Source: Helichrysum umbraculigerum
Taxonomy: Eukaryota; Streptophyta; Magnoliopsida; Asterales; Asteraceae
Direction of reading: 5' to 3'
Assembly (NCBI GenBank): GCA_949592205.1
Contig: CATIUR010000003.1
Location: forward strand, 83,167,001-83,231,000
Length of the DNA stretch: 64,000 bases
Under the pieces are notes generated by a model. The model worked only from the letters and a program-made list of their open reading frames with translations, did no database searches and was not told where the DNA came from. Of the stretch, positions 8,974 through 20,155 are shown piece by piece (position 1 is the first letter of the stretch; each line of letters opens with the position of its first letter). Both the position numbers and the translations under genes were made by a program.

Positions 8974-11900
8974 AACTACGAGCTAGACCAACTGACAGAC
9001 ACTAAACATGTACTAACAGCTGCCCATCAGTTGAAAGATAGTGCTCAGGATTGGTGGGGTACTCAAGTTAAAACACATGGTGCTATAGAAGCTGCAAAGT
9101 TTTCTTGGAGTATGTTTAAAGAAAAGTTTATAGCAGAATTCGCTCCAATGGCGGAAGTAGAAAGATTGAAAGGAGAGTTCTTAGCCATCAATCAAGGGAA
9201 AATGTCGGTAACTGAGTACACTAACATGTTTTATGATAAATCTCAGTTTTGTCCCGAATATACCTCGAATCCAGGGTTAATGAAGGATCATTATTACCGA
9301 CATTTGAACATTGATATCAAAGAAGCAGTTGACCCCACTATTTATGATTCTATTCCTAAGATGATGAATAAAGGGTTGACTCGAGAGAAGGAGTTGCAAG
9401 TGAAAGCTGAGGATCGAGCCAATAAGAGAAAAGCAGAACAATCTTCTTCTCAATCACAGCAATCTAAGAAATTCAGAAATTTCGGAAAGCAGCAGTCATC
9501 GCAACCCCAACAACAGAAGTCACAATCTCAACAATCAAACCGTCAATCTCAAGCTCCAGCTCGGGAATTTCCCAAGTGTAATAATTGTGGTAGAAAGCAT
9601 CCAGGAGAATGTCAGTTAGGGAGTACAGCTTGTTACAAATGTCGTCAACAGGGGCATATCACTGCTAATTGCCCTAATCCATATAGAATGTGCTTTTATT
9701 GCTATAAGGATGACCACTTACAAGCTAACTGTCCTGCTAAACAAGAAGATATGAAAAGAAGTGAACAGAAGAAGGAAGCTGAAAAGAAGAGAGAAGCGGG
9801 CGGACAGAAAGCTAAAGGTCGTTCTTTTCAGATTACAGCAGATGAGGCAAAGGAGTCACATGACGTGGTGACAGGTACCTTTATAATTAACACTATACCT
9901 GCCCATGTTTTATTTGACTCTGGAGCCACCAAGTCTTTTGTATCTTTATCATTTTGTGAAAAGTTGAATACTCCTATTGTTAAATTAGAACGCCCTTTAG
10001 AAGTTGAAATTGCCGATAGTAAGTTAGTTATTGTTAGTGATGTTTATAGAGGGTGTACTATTGAAATAGGAGGTGAAGTGTTCAAAATAGATTTGATTCC
10101 CATGCAAATGGGAGAATTTCACGTAGTTATAGGGATGGATTGGATGGGAAAGAATAAGGGTATGATTAATTGTCATGAAAAGATAGTTCTCTTGAAAGCA
10201 CCTAGCGGAAGAGAGATTGTTGTTTATGGAGAACGTTCTAGTAAATCCATTCCTGTTTGTACTTTTGCTCGAGCTAAAAGATTTCTGTCACACAGATGTC
10301 AAGCCTTTTTGGCGCACGTGGTTGATAATTCTAAAACTGTACCAGAATTTTCCAGTATTCCAGTTGTGAAAGAATTTCCTGAAGTGTTCCCTGATGAACT
10401 TCCAGGTATTCCACCTGATAGACAAGTGGAATTCCGAATTGATCTTATTCTTGGAGCTATTCCAATCGCCAAAACTCCTTATCGGTTAGCTCCAAATGAA
10501 ATGCAAGAAATGATGAAACAGTTGCAAGAACTTTTAGATAAAGGTTTCATCCGTCCTAGTAGTTCACCTTGGGGAGCTCCAGTGTTGTTTGTCAAGAAGA
10601 AAGATGGTTCCTTAAGAATGTGTATAGATTACCAGGAACTAAATAAAGTGACCATTAAGAATAGATATCCCTTGCCTCGAATAGATGACTTATTTGATCA
10701 GCTACAGGGTACCAGTTTCTTTTCAAAGATTGATCTTCGTTCTGGTTACCATCAATTAAAGGTAAGGGAAGAAGATATTTCAAAGACTGCTTTTCGCACT
10801 CGTTATGGTCACTTTGAGTTTACAGTTATGCCATTTGGCTTAACTAATGCTCCAGCTGCATTCATGGACTTGATGAACAGAGTTTGTCGGCCAATGCTTG
10901 ATATCTTTGTTATAGTTTTCATTGATGATATTCTTATCTATTCTAAAAGTGAAGCTGAGCATGCAGCACATCTCAGGCAAGTTCTTGAAACACTTCGTTA
11001 TGAAAAGTTATTTGCCAAATTTTCTAAATGTGAATTCTGGTTACGAGAAGTCTAATTTCTTGGACACGTGATCAATATTCATGGAATTCAAGTTGATCCT
11101 TCCAAGATAGCAGCAGTAATGAAGTGGGACCCCCCTACGAGTCCTACTGAAATCAGGAGTTTTCTTGGTCTAGCTGGCTATTATCGTCGTTTTATTCAAG
11201 ATTTTTCAAGGATTGCTACTCCTTTGACTCAGTTGACTAGAAAGAGTGTTCAGTGGAAGTGGGGAGAGGAGCAATCCAAAGCATTTCAGATGTTGAAAGA
11301 AAAGCTTAGCCAAGCCCCTATTCTTGTTTTACCCGAGGGCAACGAGGATATGGTGGTATTTTGTGATGCTTCAAAACTCGGATTAGGCTGTGTTCTTATG
11401 CAGCGTGGAAAAGTCATTGCTTATGCTTCACGCCAGTTAAAGTCACATGAGCAGAACTATCCCACTCATGATCTTGAGTTAGCAGCTGTGGTCTTCGCTC
11501 TTTAATTTGGCGCCATTATCTCTATGGTGTTAAATTCATTATCTATACAGACCACAAAAGCCTCAAATATTTCTTTGATCAGCGTGATTTGAAGAATCGA
11601 CAGAGAAGATGGCTAGATTTAGTTAAAGATTATGACTGCGACATACTTTAGCATCCTGGCAAAGCGAATGTTGTAGCCGATGCTCTTAGCAGAAAGGTTA
11701 GCCATTCCGTTCTTTCAGTGAAATCTCTTCAAATGACTGTGCTTCCTCAGTTATTTGATTCTATTAAAGCTGCTCAGATTGAAGTTTTAGCCTCTAATGA
11801 CTCAAATAACCAACGTTTAACGGGTCAACATTCTGAATTAGTAGATGATTCTAGAGGTTTAAAGACTCGTTATGGTAGAATTTGGATACCAAGAACGAGT

Positions 11901-13205
11901 GAAGTAAAGAAAGTGTTACTAGATGAGGCGCATAAATCTAAGTATTCTATTCATCCTGGTGCTACCAAGATGTACCGTGATCTGAAACGTGACTATTGGT
12001 GGCCCGGTATGAAGCGCGACATAGTCAAACATGTTCAGAATTGCCTCACTTGTTTACAAGTTAAAACAGAGCACCAGCAACCATACGGTAAACTTCAGCC
12101 TTTAGATATACCAGTATGGAAATGGGAACACATCACCATGGATTTTGTTACCAAGTTGCCAAAGACCCCTAGGCAACATGACACTATTTGGGTGATTGTG
12201 GACCGATTGACGAAAAGTGCTATCTTTCTTCCTATTCAAGAAGCTTCTTCTTCAGAAAAGTTAGCCGATCTTTATGTTAAAGAAGTTGTTGCTAGGCATG
12301 GAGTTCCACTTTCTATAGTTTCAGATCGTGATACTCGTTTTACTTCTCGATTCTGGAATAAATTTCAAGAAGATTTAGGGACTCGATTGCATATTAGTAC
12401 AGCTTTTCATCCTCAGACTGATGGTCAGAGTGAACGTACCATTCAGACTCTTGAGGATATGCTTAGAGCTTGCGTCATTGACTTTGGTGGTAGTTGGGAT
12501 ACTTACCTTCCATTGGTTGAGTTTTCCTATAATAACAGTTATCATTCTTCGATTAAAATGCCACCTTACGAAATGTTATATGGTAGAAAATGTCGAACTC
12601 CAATTTGTTGGGGTGAGATTGGTCAGAGAGAGCTTGGAAGTACAGATATAGTACAGTTAACTACTGAGAAAATTGATCAGATTAGAGAAAGATTAAAGAT
12701 GGCGCAAGATCGACAAAAGTCATATGCAGACAAGCGGAGAAGGCCTATTGAATTTCAAGTAGGTGATAAGGTGATGCTTAAAGTTTCACCTTGGAAAGGG
12801 ATTATACGTTTTTGGAAGCGGGGAAAGTTGAGTCCAAGGTATATTGGACCTTTTGAAATTATTGATAGAGTTGGCAAGGTTGCTTATCGATTGCAATTAC
12901 CAGAAGAACTTGGTAGTATTCATGATACATTTCATGTGTCTCAGCTCAGAAAGTGTTTAGTTGATGAGGCTTCTTATGTACCACTGACAGAAATAGAAAT
13001 AAATGATAAGTTGAGTTATATAGAAGAGCCAGTTAAAATTCTTGATCAGAAAGTAAAGCAACTCAGAAATAAATCAGTTTCGATAGTCAAAGTTCGGTGG
13101 CGACATAGGAAGGGTTCAGAATTTACTTGGGAACCGGAGGAGTGGATGATGATATACTATCCTGCGGTACACCAAGAATGGTTCGTGAGGACACGAACAG
13201 AATAA
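8974..13205 (+). pseudogene. Gypsy 1: 5'-truncated, disrupted gag-pol
   Basis: Ty3/Gypsy polyprotein, probably chromodomain (Tekay/Del-like) type. In order: partial capsid region; three zinc knuckles around 9570-9740 (one is CYKCRQQGHITANC); protease FDSGATKSFVS (about 9913-9945); reverse transcriptase with KIDLRSGYHQL and FIDDILIYS (about 10727-10945); RNase H; integrase with HPGATKMY, CLTC and HPQTDGQSERT; C-terminal chromodomain-like VRWRHRKGSEFTW. Breaks: the 5' part is cut off at 8974 by the copia LTR; TAA at 11053-11055, where relatives have Gln, so CAA to TAA is likely; about one base lost near 11504; and TAG at 11649-11651. It cannot make a whole polyprotein. Confidence 0.85.
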
Positions 13206-13216
13206 GTGGGGGAGAG
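13206..13216 (+). promoter_or_regulatory. Polypurine tract of Gypsy 1
   Basis: GTGGGGGAGAG directly before the TG of the LTR; primer for plus-strand DNA. Confidence 0.75.
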
Positions 13217-13217
13217 T

Positions 13218-15456
13218 TGTAACACCCCAGTTTTCAAGGTATTACTTTAGTAAATAAAAATAAGTTTTTATAACTCAGTTTTACAGTATTATTTTAGTGT
13301 ACAATAATATATGCATCTTTTTAATTTTAGATCTCTAAATAATGAGATATGATAGAAAACGTAAATTGGATGTTCAGTTCCAGACTGTGTAGTGTAGTAA
13401 ATAAATAAAAGATATAAGTACAGATACGTGTAGTATCCCTGTGATCTCAAAAACATTCCAGAACTTATCAAATAGACAGAGTGAAATCGCAGGAATCAAC
13501 AAGAGAAACAAGAACAAATCTTCAAACTTGAATTCAAGCTTCAAACTAGTGAAATCATCTTCTTCTATCCATATCTAATCTTTGTAAGTGATTTAATTTC
13601 TCTTAGAACCCTAGAACTTGGGTTTTATGGGGTTTTAGTAAATTGGTATGATTTAATCCGAAATTTGGGTTTGTAATTGATTAGTTAGTGTTAGTATAAC
13701 ATATAAACAATGATTAGAATCCTAATTTCATGCTAGAAATGATAGATTATGATTAGAGTTCATGGGGTTTCTTATGAACCATATGAATTAGTTGAAATTA
13801 AAGAGTTAAAGTATTAGTAGATGTTAGAATTATTATGAAAGTAGTTAAATTCATAATAAAGATATGATATTGATCATGATAAGTAAGTTAGTTAGTTTGG
13901 TTAAAGTGAAATTAGTAAATCTTAAGTGGGGGACAAAGGATTAGATAAAATATAATTGAAAGTATGATTAGTTGTTAATACATGTGCTATATGTATGTTT
14001 ACTAGGTGTACAAGAAGACTTGTCATCTATTGAGCATCTTGTTATCAATTATTCAACCCTACAAGGTGAGTTTATGAATTGATTAGACCATGATCATGTA
14101 ACTTGTTGTGATTAGCTTATGATTATATCATGATTATGATGAAAGCTTGTGATTAGAATGGTTAATGCTTATTAGCCATATTTTGATTAGAATAGCTAAC
14201 CAAGGTTAGCTTTGTACGATTAGTGGTTAACTTATGTTAGCCAAATATTGATTAGCTATGTGCACATATGATTAGAATTGTGAAAGTGGAGTTGCAAGAA
14301 AAAGGGAAGTAGTTCCTTACTTTGTCCATTATTTGCTTTATGTTAATAATGCATTTTATTGATTAGATTTCATATTCTCACTAAGCAAATTGCTTAATTA
14401 GTTTAGTTATGTTGTAGGTACAAGTGAAAGTGGAAGAGGTAAAGATATTGCAAAAGGCTAGAAGTGGAGTTGCTAGCTTGTTGTAAGTTACACAAGCTTT
14501 CTCCTTAAATTATCGTTTTGAAACCTTGAAAGATCGCCCAAACAATGTTTTGACATGTTTTGGTCATGAAAGTAATGATTAGATCGATTATGTGTAATAG
14601 TATAAAGTGGTGAAACATTGGTAGACAATGTTTTAGAATGTGTTAAGTTGTAAGTTGTAATAGAAATGACATTTTTGTTATGTGCATATTTGAAAGTTTC
14701 AAAGAAAGTCAATGATGTTATTAGTCAATTCTGAAGGGCGTTTAGCCATTGAGTGGGTCAAATTAGCCCTTTTAGATCAGTGGGTCAAAATGGGTCAATA
14801 CGGGTTTTAATGTCACCTATGGGTCAATTTGAGTTAGGGAAGGGCTAAGAGTATGGTGATTAGCCTCACAAGTTTGTTTTGATAGTAGAAATGTGTGTGT
14901 ACAAGCTCAGCCCCTAAGTCTCTATGGTTTGAGACTTAGTATGTTACTAAAATGTATTATTTTAGCCGAAATTGACCTATATGTACAAATCCCGAAATAT
15001 TGAGAATTTTGCGAAAGTGCGAAAATAGAAAGTTTCATTTTGATTATAGTAAAGTGTCTGCAAAGTTTCAGGTTTTAATTCCCTGTCGTTTACAAGATAT
15101 GCGCGTTCAAAGTTCAGTTTTTGGCATAAAATAGTGCAGGTCCAGGATTTGCCTGCAGATCATGGGAATCCGGCGGATTCAAGGGAATCCGGTCGGATTG
15201 CCATGAATCCGGGCGGATTCCGGGACCGTATTCCTAAATTTCAGTTCTGTCCACGAGTTGAGTCTGAATGCATAGGGAATCCGGCGGATTCCTGTGAATC
15301 CGACCGGATTCAGCTGTTTTCCAGGAAAGATCATTTTAGCTATTTTAAATTGAAGTGTAAGATAATAACCAAGTATTGGGACCACAATAAATCAGTAAAA
15401 AGTGTAACAAGTATAAAAAAAAAAAAAAAAACTGTTCAGATTTTCAGGGCGTTTCA
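13218..15456 (+). repeat. 3' LTR of Gypsy 1
   Basis: Starts TGTAACACCCC immediately after the polypurine tract. The end at GGGCGTTTCA (15456) is my best reading of a CA terminus resembling the usual GGGTGTTACA; no second copy is available to prove it. TTTGTAAGT near 13581-13589 resembles the donor-like site found in the LTRs of Gypsy 2, Gypsy 3 and the pol-less element. A palindrome cluster lies at 15166-15311. No gene within. Confidence 0.6.
15166..15311 (+). repeat. Five GAATCCG-CGGATTC palindromes in the Gypsy 1 LTR
   Basis: Inverted pairs GAATCCG ... CGGATTC with a one- or two-base centre at 15166-15180, 15185-15200 (last base changed), 15205-15220, 15277-15291 and 15296-15311. The centres differ (G, GT, GG, G, AC), while the arms are kept. 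Short frames called here on either strand are artefacts of the repeats. Confidence 0.9.
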
Positions 15457-16036
15457 CTTTCTTCTTCCCTTACCGTTATCCGTTTCCGTTTTCATTGAAA
15501 AGTTTATCTAAATAAAATTTTTCATAAATTTAAAGGTCCTAAGATAAGCAAAACCCTTGAACCAAAATTCCCACTTATCCATACCCTTTAACCCTCACCA
15601 AACATTACAACCCATTTGAATGTCCTGGGATAATTAGCACCATCCTCACCTAAGTGGTGGAGATATGATTCTCGAGCAAGCCTATGACGATGGATGTTGC
15701 ATGACTGGCATTTGAGCGATTTTGTTTGTTTAGAATGATAGGTAACCCGAAACACTTCTGAGTGAATTGAGTGACCACCTGGTGAGATCGCCTAGTCATG
15801 TAATTCCAAGATCGCGAGAATTGAAAGCATGCCTAAGAGAGTCATTTTATGCTCTTGAAACGAATACCTTATTTTCTCTTAGTTTCCAGGATATGTTACT
15901 TATATATGGGAATGTTTGCTCTTAATATATTTTGATTTGCCCAAAAACGCAGTGACACTTTCAAAAATTGTCAAAAAAAGAAAGTGAGAAAGTTGAGTTT
16001 TGCATGAGGACAAGCAAAGTCTAAGTGTGGGATATT
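15457..16036 (+). other. 3' internal end of a TAT-type Gypsy element, non-coding
   Basis: No reading frame of note. The last part, with GAGGACAAGCAAAGTCTAAG then GTGTGGG (about 16025-16031) directly before TGATAACACGC, is the typical junction of polypurine tract and 3' LTR in TAT/Retand-type Gypsy elements. The left part, to about 15540, may be flank shared with the Gypsy 1 insertion site. Confidence 0.55.
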
Positions 16037-18601
16037 TGATAACACGCAAAAAGTTAAGTTTTTGTGTGCTAATTTCTCACCTTTTTAGCCCAATTATGGA
16101 TGAAAACATTTGAAATATACTTTTTTATACTAAATTTCATAATGATGGCTAAAATATAGACAATGCTTCAAGAATCAACCAAAAAGACCTAAAAACGAGT
16201 AAAATAGAGTACAAACGATCAACGAATCTTCCGTTCATGCATTTAAGCACAATTTAAGCTATACTTGGAATTATGACCTCTAACTTATGTCATTTTCTTC
16301 GTTAGGAAATTACAAAACCGTGAGTGCAAGAATCACTCAAAACGGATAAACGACGAAGAAGTTACGCCAAATCGAAGAAACGGAGAACCAACGGACCGAA
16401 TACGGCTGGACGCAGACCGTATACGGCTGGACCAGACCGTATACGGTTGGACACAGACCATATACGGCCTTTGTAGACCATATACGGCCTGTGCCCAGCC
16501 GTATATGGCCCAGTCCATCCGTATACGGTTGGTGCCCACCCGTATTTGCTCCAGTCCACCCGTATACGGCTAAAACCAACCGTATTTCGTGTTCAGGCAA
16601 TAAAAATGACATTTTTATATGGCTGTGCGATACGGTTGTGCATTTGGAGGTTGGAATAAAGTTGAAGAATACGGCTGCGCGTTTCCTATATATATGAGGC
16701 TTCACCTCCCATTTTCAACACACTTCACACCTCAAAACAAACACTCTCACTCTCTCACTACTCTCTCTCTCTCTCTTTCTAGATTTAGGTTTTTATTTTA
16801 GTAGTTAGCGGCTAGTTAGTCACGGTATTAACCGGACGAATAGAGGGGTAATATTGTAATATCGCTTGGAGGATACTCGAAGTTCTGCTTGTATTCTTTC
16901 ACGTTATATTCAGCTACACTCTTATTACGGTTATATCTATCCTTTATCTATTGTTATTATGATGATTGTTATTGCTGTTATCATGCTAGATTTAGGATCG
17001 ATTGCCATGATTAGCGAGTAGTTATATTGCGTGTTTGCTATGACGTAGTTAGTCACATTAGTTGGGATGATGTCATTATGAGACAACGGAGGTAAGGTCA
17101 AACAACTTTCATTTGTATAGCGCCGGAAACATCACGAATGTGTGGAGTACGGAACGTGGAAGCTATGAAAGTCGTGGGCACAATCCGTTGTTGATTAATG
17201 TTAAACTATAGTGTGCTGATTCACTTTCTATCTATGATTTTAAACCTCATTTAAACTAAACGCCTTTCAACCAGTAAACGTGATTACGGCCTTAATGATA
17301 GGACGTCGCGAACCCTATCCAAATGTACTTAGTTATCTGTGTCTAAACGAACATGGTCTGATTTATAAACAATGTAAACATTGCTTTCTAAAATGAACAC
17401 AGAGTACATCGTCGCCTTGGAAGTAATACTTTCTAAATTGAACGTAAAATACAATGCGGCTATGGAATAATGTTTTCTAAATACGAATATAAAGTACACC
17501 GGAACTGTGGAAATACTGCATTCTTATCTTGAACGCAGAGTACACCGTGACTGTGGAAATACTATTTTCTAAATGAACGCAAATATTACTTTATTAATAT
17601 ATTAGGGATTTATTGGGACTTTAAAGTAAGGGCTGGTTTATATCATAGATGGATAATTACTGTGCTTAAATATAAACTTAGTTAATAAGTCTAGGGTTCC
17701 TTTGTGAAGCAACGTAGGTACCGGCCAAGTACTTGGTAAAGCGGTGGAAACACTTCTAGTGGAGTACAACGTGGATACCACGGAAATGCTGCGGTTACTT
17801 CATGGTGTGGATCAACGGGGTTACTGTATAAGCAAAGTGTGTACCGTCAATCGGCTAAGTACTTGGTATAGCAATGGAAACACCACTGGTGGAGTACAGT
17901 GTGGATGTCATGGAATAGCCGTTGTTACTTACTGTGTATCATCAGTGATCAATTATACCTAGAATTTACAAACCCATCGATAGAAAGTGATCAATGCACT
18001 CATCAAACCTGGTCTTGAACTTAAATGTTTTGTTTAGATTAGAGTATTCTTGTGGGGTTAAGAAAGGTCGGACATCGAGTTGGTTTGTCGCCTTATTCAT
18101 GCACCCAGGATTAAACTCCATATAAGGGTCACTATACCTTCACCGGTTAGTGTTGTGGGCTGGATAAACTACTCCGATCAGAATCACGATAGCCTAGTTG
18201 CTCAGTGACATACTGATCGAGAAATCTATCAGTAGGGAACTAGTGCTTACTCCACTAATACTTGAAATGAACGAAATACAAATCCTTTAAGACCAGTTTA
18301 TAACTCACACATCATCCCAGTTAAGAAGGCTACCGAAGTCATAGCAAACACCTCCTCTAGATTATCTGCTAACTACCTATATTTTATTTTCGCTTTATTT
18401 AAATTTTCTGCCTAAGTATAACAAAAACCAAACAAAAACCTCCAACTATCTTTTAAAACCATTACTAGTTTGATAGATCGTCTCCTACGTCTAAGATCCA
18501 TAATACACTGATTCAGAGAACGACCCTAGGTCATACTTATCACTGTACATCCATAGTGATTGAGTATACTTAGGCCCAGCAAATATAAATTTTAAAACCC
18601 A
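16037..18601 (+). repeat. LTR of a TAT/Retand-type Gypsy element
   Basis: Begins TGATAACACGC after a polypurine tract and ends at CA before a TGGCGCC primer-site motif at 18607-18613. About 2.57 kb. It contains the phased CCGTATACGG array (16396-16589), a CT-rich run (16737-16785) after a TATATATGAGG box (16688-16698) that may be the promoter, and tandem diverged units of about 55-60 bases with AGTACA..GTGGAAA (17380-17580 and 17730-17930). No coding sequence recognised. An LTR with an internal 3' end on its left and a PBS on its right is the arrangement expected of a shared LTR between tandem copies, or of a rearranged element. Confidence 0.6.
16396..16589 (+). repeat. CCGTATACGG palindromes spaced every 20-21 bases
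   Basis: Ten units start at 16396, 16417, 16437, 16458, 16478, 16499, 16519, 16540, 16560 and 16580. Four are perfect CCGTATACGG; the others are close variants (CCATATACGG, CCGTATATGG, CCGTATTTGC and so on). Spacing alternates 21, 20, 21, 20. The spacers of the first half read TGGACC..AGA and those of the second half CCAGTCCA, so the array as a whole is also an inverted repeat and could fold into one long hairpin. Short frames here are artefacts. Confidence 0.92.
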
Positions 18602-18645
18602 TTGATTGGCGCCTAACGATAAGAAGAAATTCTTAAACCGACTGT
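18602..18645 (+). other. PBS-like site and leader remnant of the TAT element
   Basis: TTGAT spacer then TGGCGCC (18607-18613), the usual first bases of the primer site in TAT-type elements, followed by about 30 bases of unassigned sequence that contain another CGGCGC. The copia remnant begins directly after. Confidence 0.45.
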
Positions 18646-19307
18646 TCGGCGCACGTCAATGTGTACAAGGCCTGATGTATCATTTGCTTTGAGCTTAGTG
18701 AGTTGACATCAGCAGAATCCTGGTGAAGGTCATTGGACAGCTGTAAAGAACATTTTTCAAGTATTTGAGAAATACTAAAGACAGGTTCTTGGTTTATGGT
18801 GGAGAAGAGGAATTTAGAATAACGAGTTATATTGACGCTAGTTTCCAAACAGACAGAGATGATTGTCGTTCACAGTCTGGTTGGGTATTTCTACTGAATG
18901 GGGGAGCGGTGACCTGGAAAAGTTCTAAGCAAGATACAGTGGCAGACTCCACATGCGAGTCTGAGTACATTGCGGCTAGTGAAGCGGCAAAGGAAGCTAT
19001 CTGGATGAGGAATTTCATTGGAGATCTTGGAGTTGTTCCAATAGTACAAGATCCTATTGCTATATTCTGTGATAATGAAAGTGCAGTCGCCTTGAGTAGA
19101 GAACCCAAGGATCACGGAAAGTCAAAGCACATTGAAAGGAAATACCATTTTGTTCGAAGGAAAGTCGAAGAAGGACATGTGATTGTGAAGAGCATAAGAT
19201 CAGAAGAAAATCCAGCTGATCCGTTCACAAAGCCACTAGGAAAGTCCAAACACGACGAGCATACTAGGAGCATAGGTTTAAGAGATAATGTAAAGTTTAG
19301 TTGTTAG
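18646..19307 (+). pseudogene. Copia 2: C-terminal reverse transcriptase/RNase H remnant
   Basis: Starts inside the CTRPDVSFALS motif at the end of reverse transcriptase and runs through RNase H, with DASFQTDRDDCRSQSG, a degenerate TCESEYIAASEA box and KSKHIERKYHFVR, ending at TAG 19305-19307. The first part holds an in-frame TGA near 18697 and a one-base insertion near 18752; from 18765 the frame is open for 180 residues. It looks like a Tork-type Ty1/copia element. All upstream domains are missing; the left neighbour is the TAT LTR. Confidence 0.8.
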
Positions 19308-20155
19308 TTTGATTATGAAACGTCATAAACAATGATGGAAATTGTAATAGACTTGGTGATTAAATAATGGAGATTTATTTATTGGAAGGAGTTCTACCAT
19401 TTACTATTGTTTGTCGTTGTGTTTCAGTTTTGCATGTTTAGACACCACTTCCAGAGTAATAAGTTCTTACTCAAACCACCTCAGTCGATCACACTATAGG
19501 AAGTATGTGGTGAATTAAGACTGTCATGGAGTGTTAGTAGATGTCTATGGAGATTAGACATGGCATGGAGAATGCTGGAACACTCATGGGTACTTAATAG
19601 GGATTTAAGTATAGGAAAAACCCGCACTTAAAGAGATCACTTCATGGATTAAATCACAAGTGATTTTAAGATGATAATATCTTCTATTCTTGAAATGGAG
19701 ATACATGAGTATCTAGTTCTTCAAGTCTGTTATACTTTAGTCTATTCAAACGCTGTGCGTAAATGCCAATTATAAAGGGTATGCTAGGTATGATATGATG
19801 AGTTGACTAGTGCTATGTAGTCGATATTTATTTGTTCCTTTTGCCTAAAATGGAAAAGAGATATCATGGGCCCTTTGATGATTAAAGTTTGACTCTAAAG
19901 TGCTAGGCCTAGCCGGGACTAAGTTGATATGCGCAAAATCAGTAGTCTCATATAGTCAATATAATCGGAAATCGGAAAACATATATGAATATTGAGCTTG
20001 ATTATAATCCATGTCTCGGTTCATAAGATGTCGTGTAACAAAGGGATAGTTGATCACTTATCTAAAGGACTGACTCTAAGATAAGATTCAGAGTTTGGCA
20101 GTTGCGTTGGATGGCACTCTTTACTTAGTTAATAGGATAGAGACTTAGACCAATA
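19308..20155 (+). other. 3' untranslated region of Copia 2, left part
   Basis: No gene. It joins the Copia 2 pol end to its LTR: the same region resumes at 28996 after the nested element, whose 5-base target duplication caata is at 20151-20155 and 28996-29000. Confidence 0.6.

Noticed and set aside
16333..16801. Several overlapping frames on both strands with repeated Tyr-Gly-Trp-type words
   Set aside because: Translations of the CCGTATACGG array in different frames; no promoter, domain or unique sequence.
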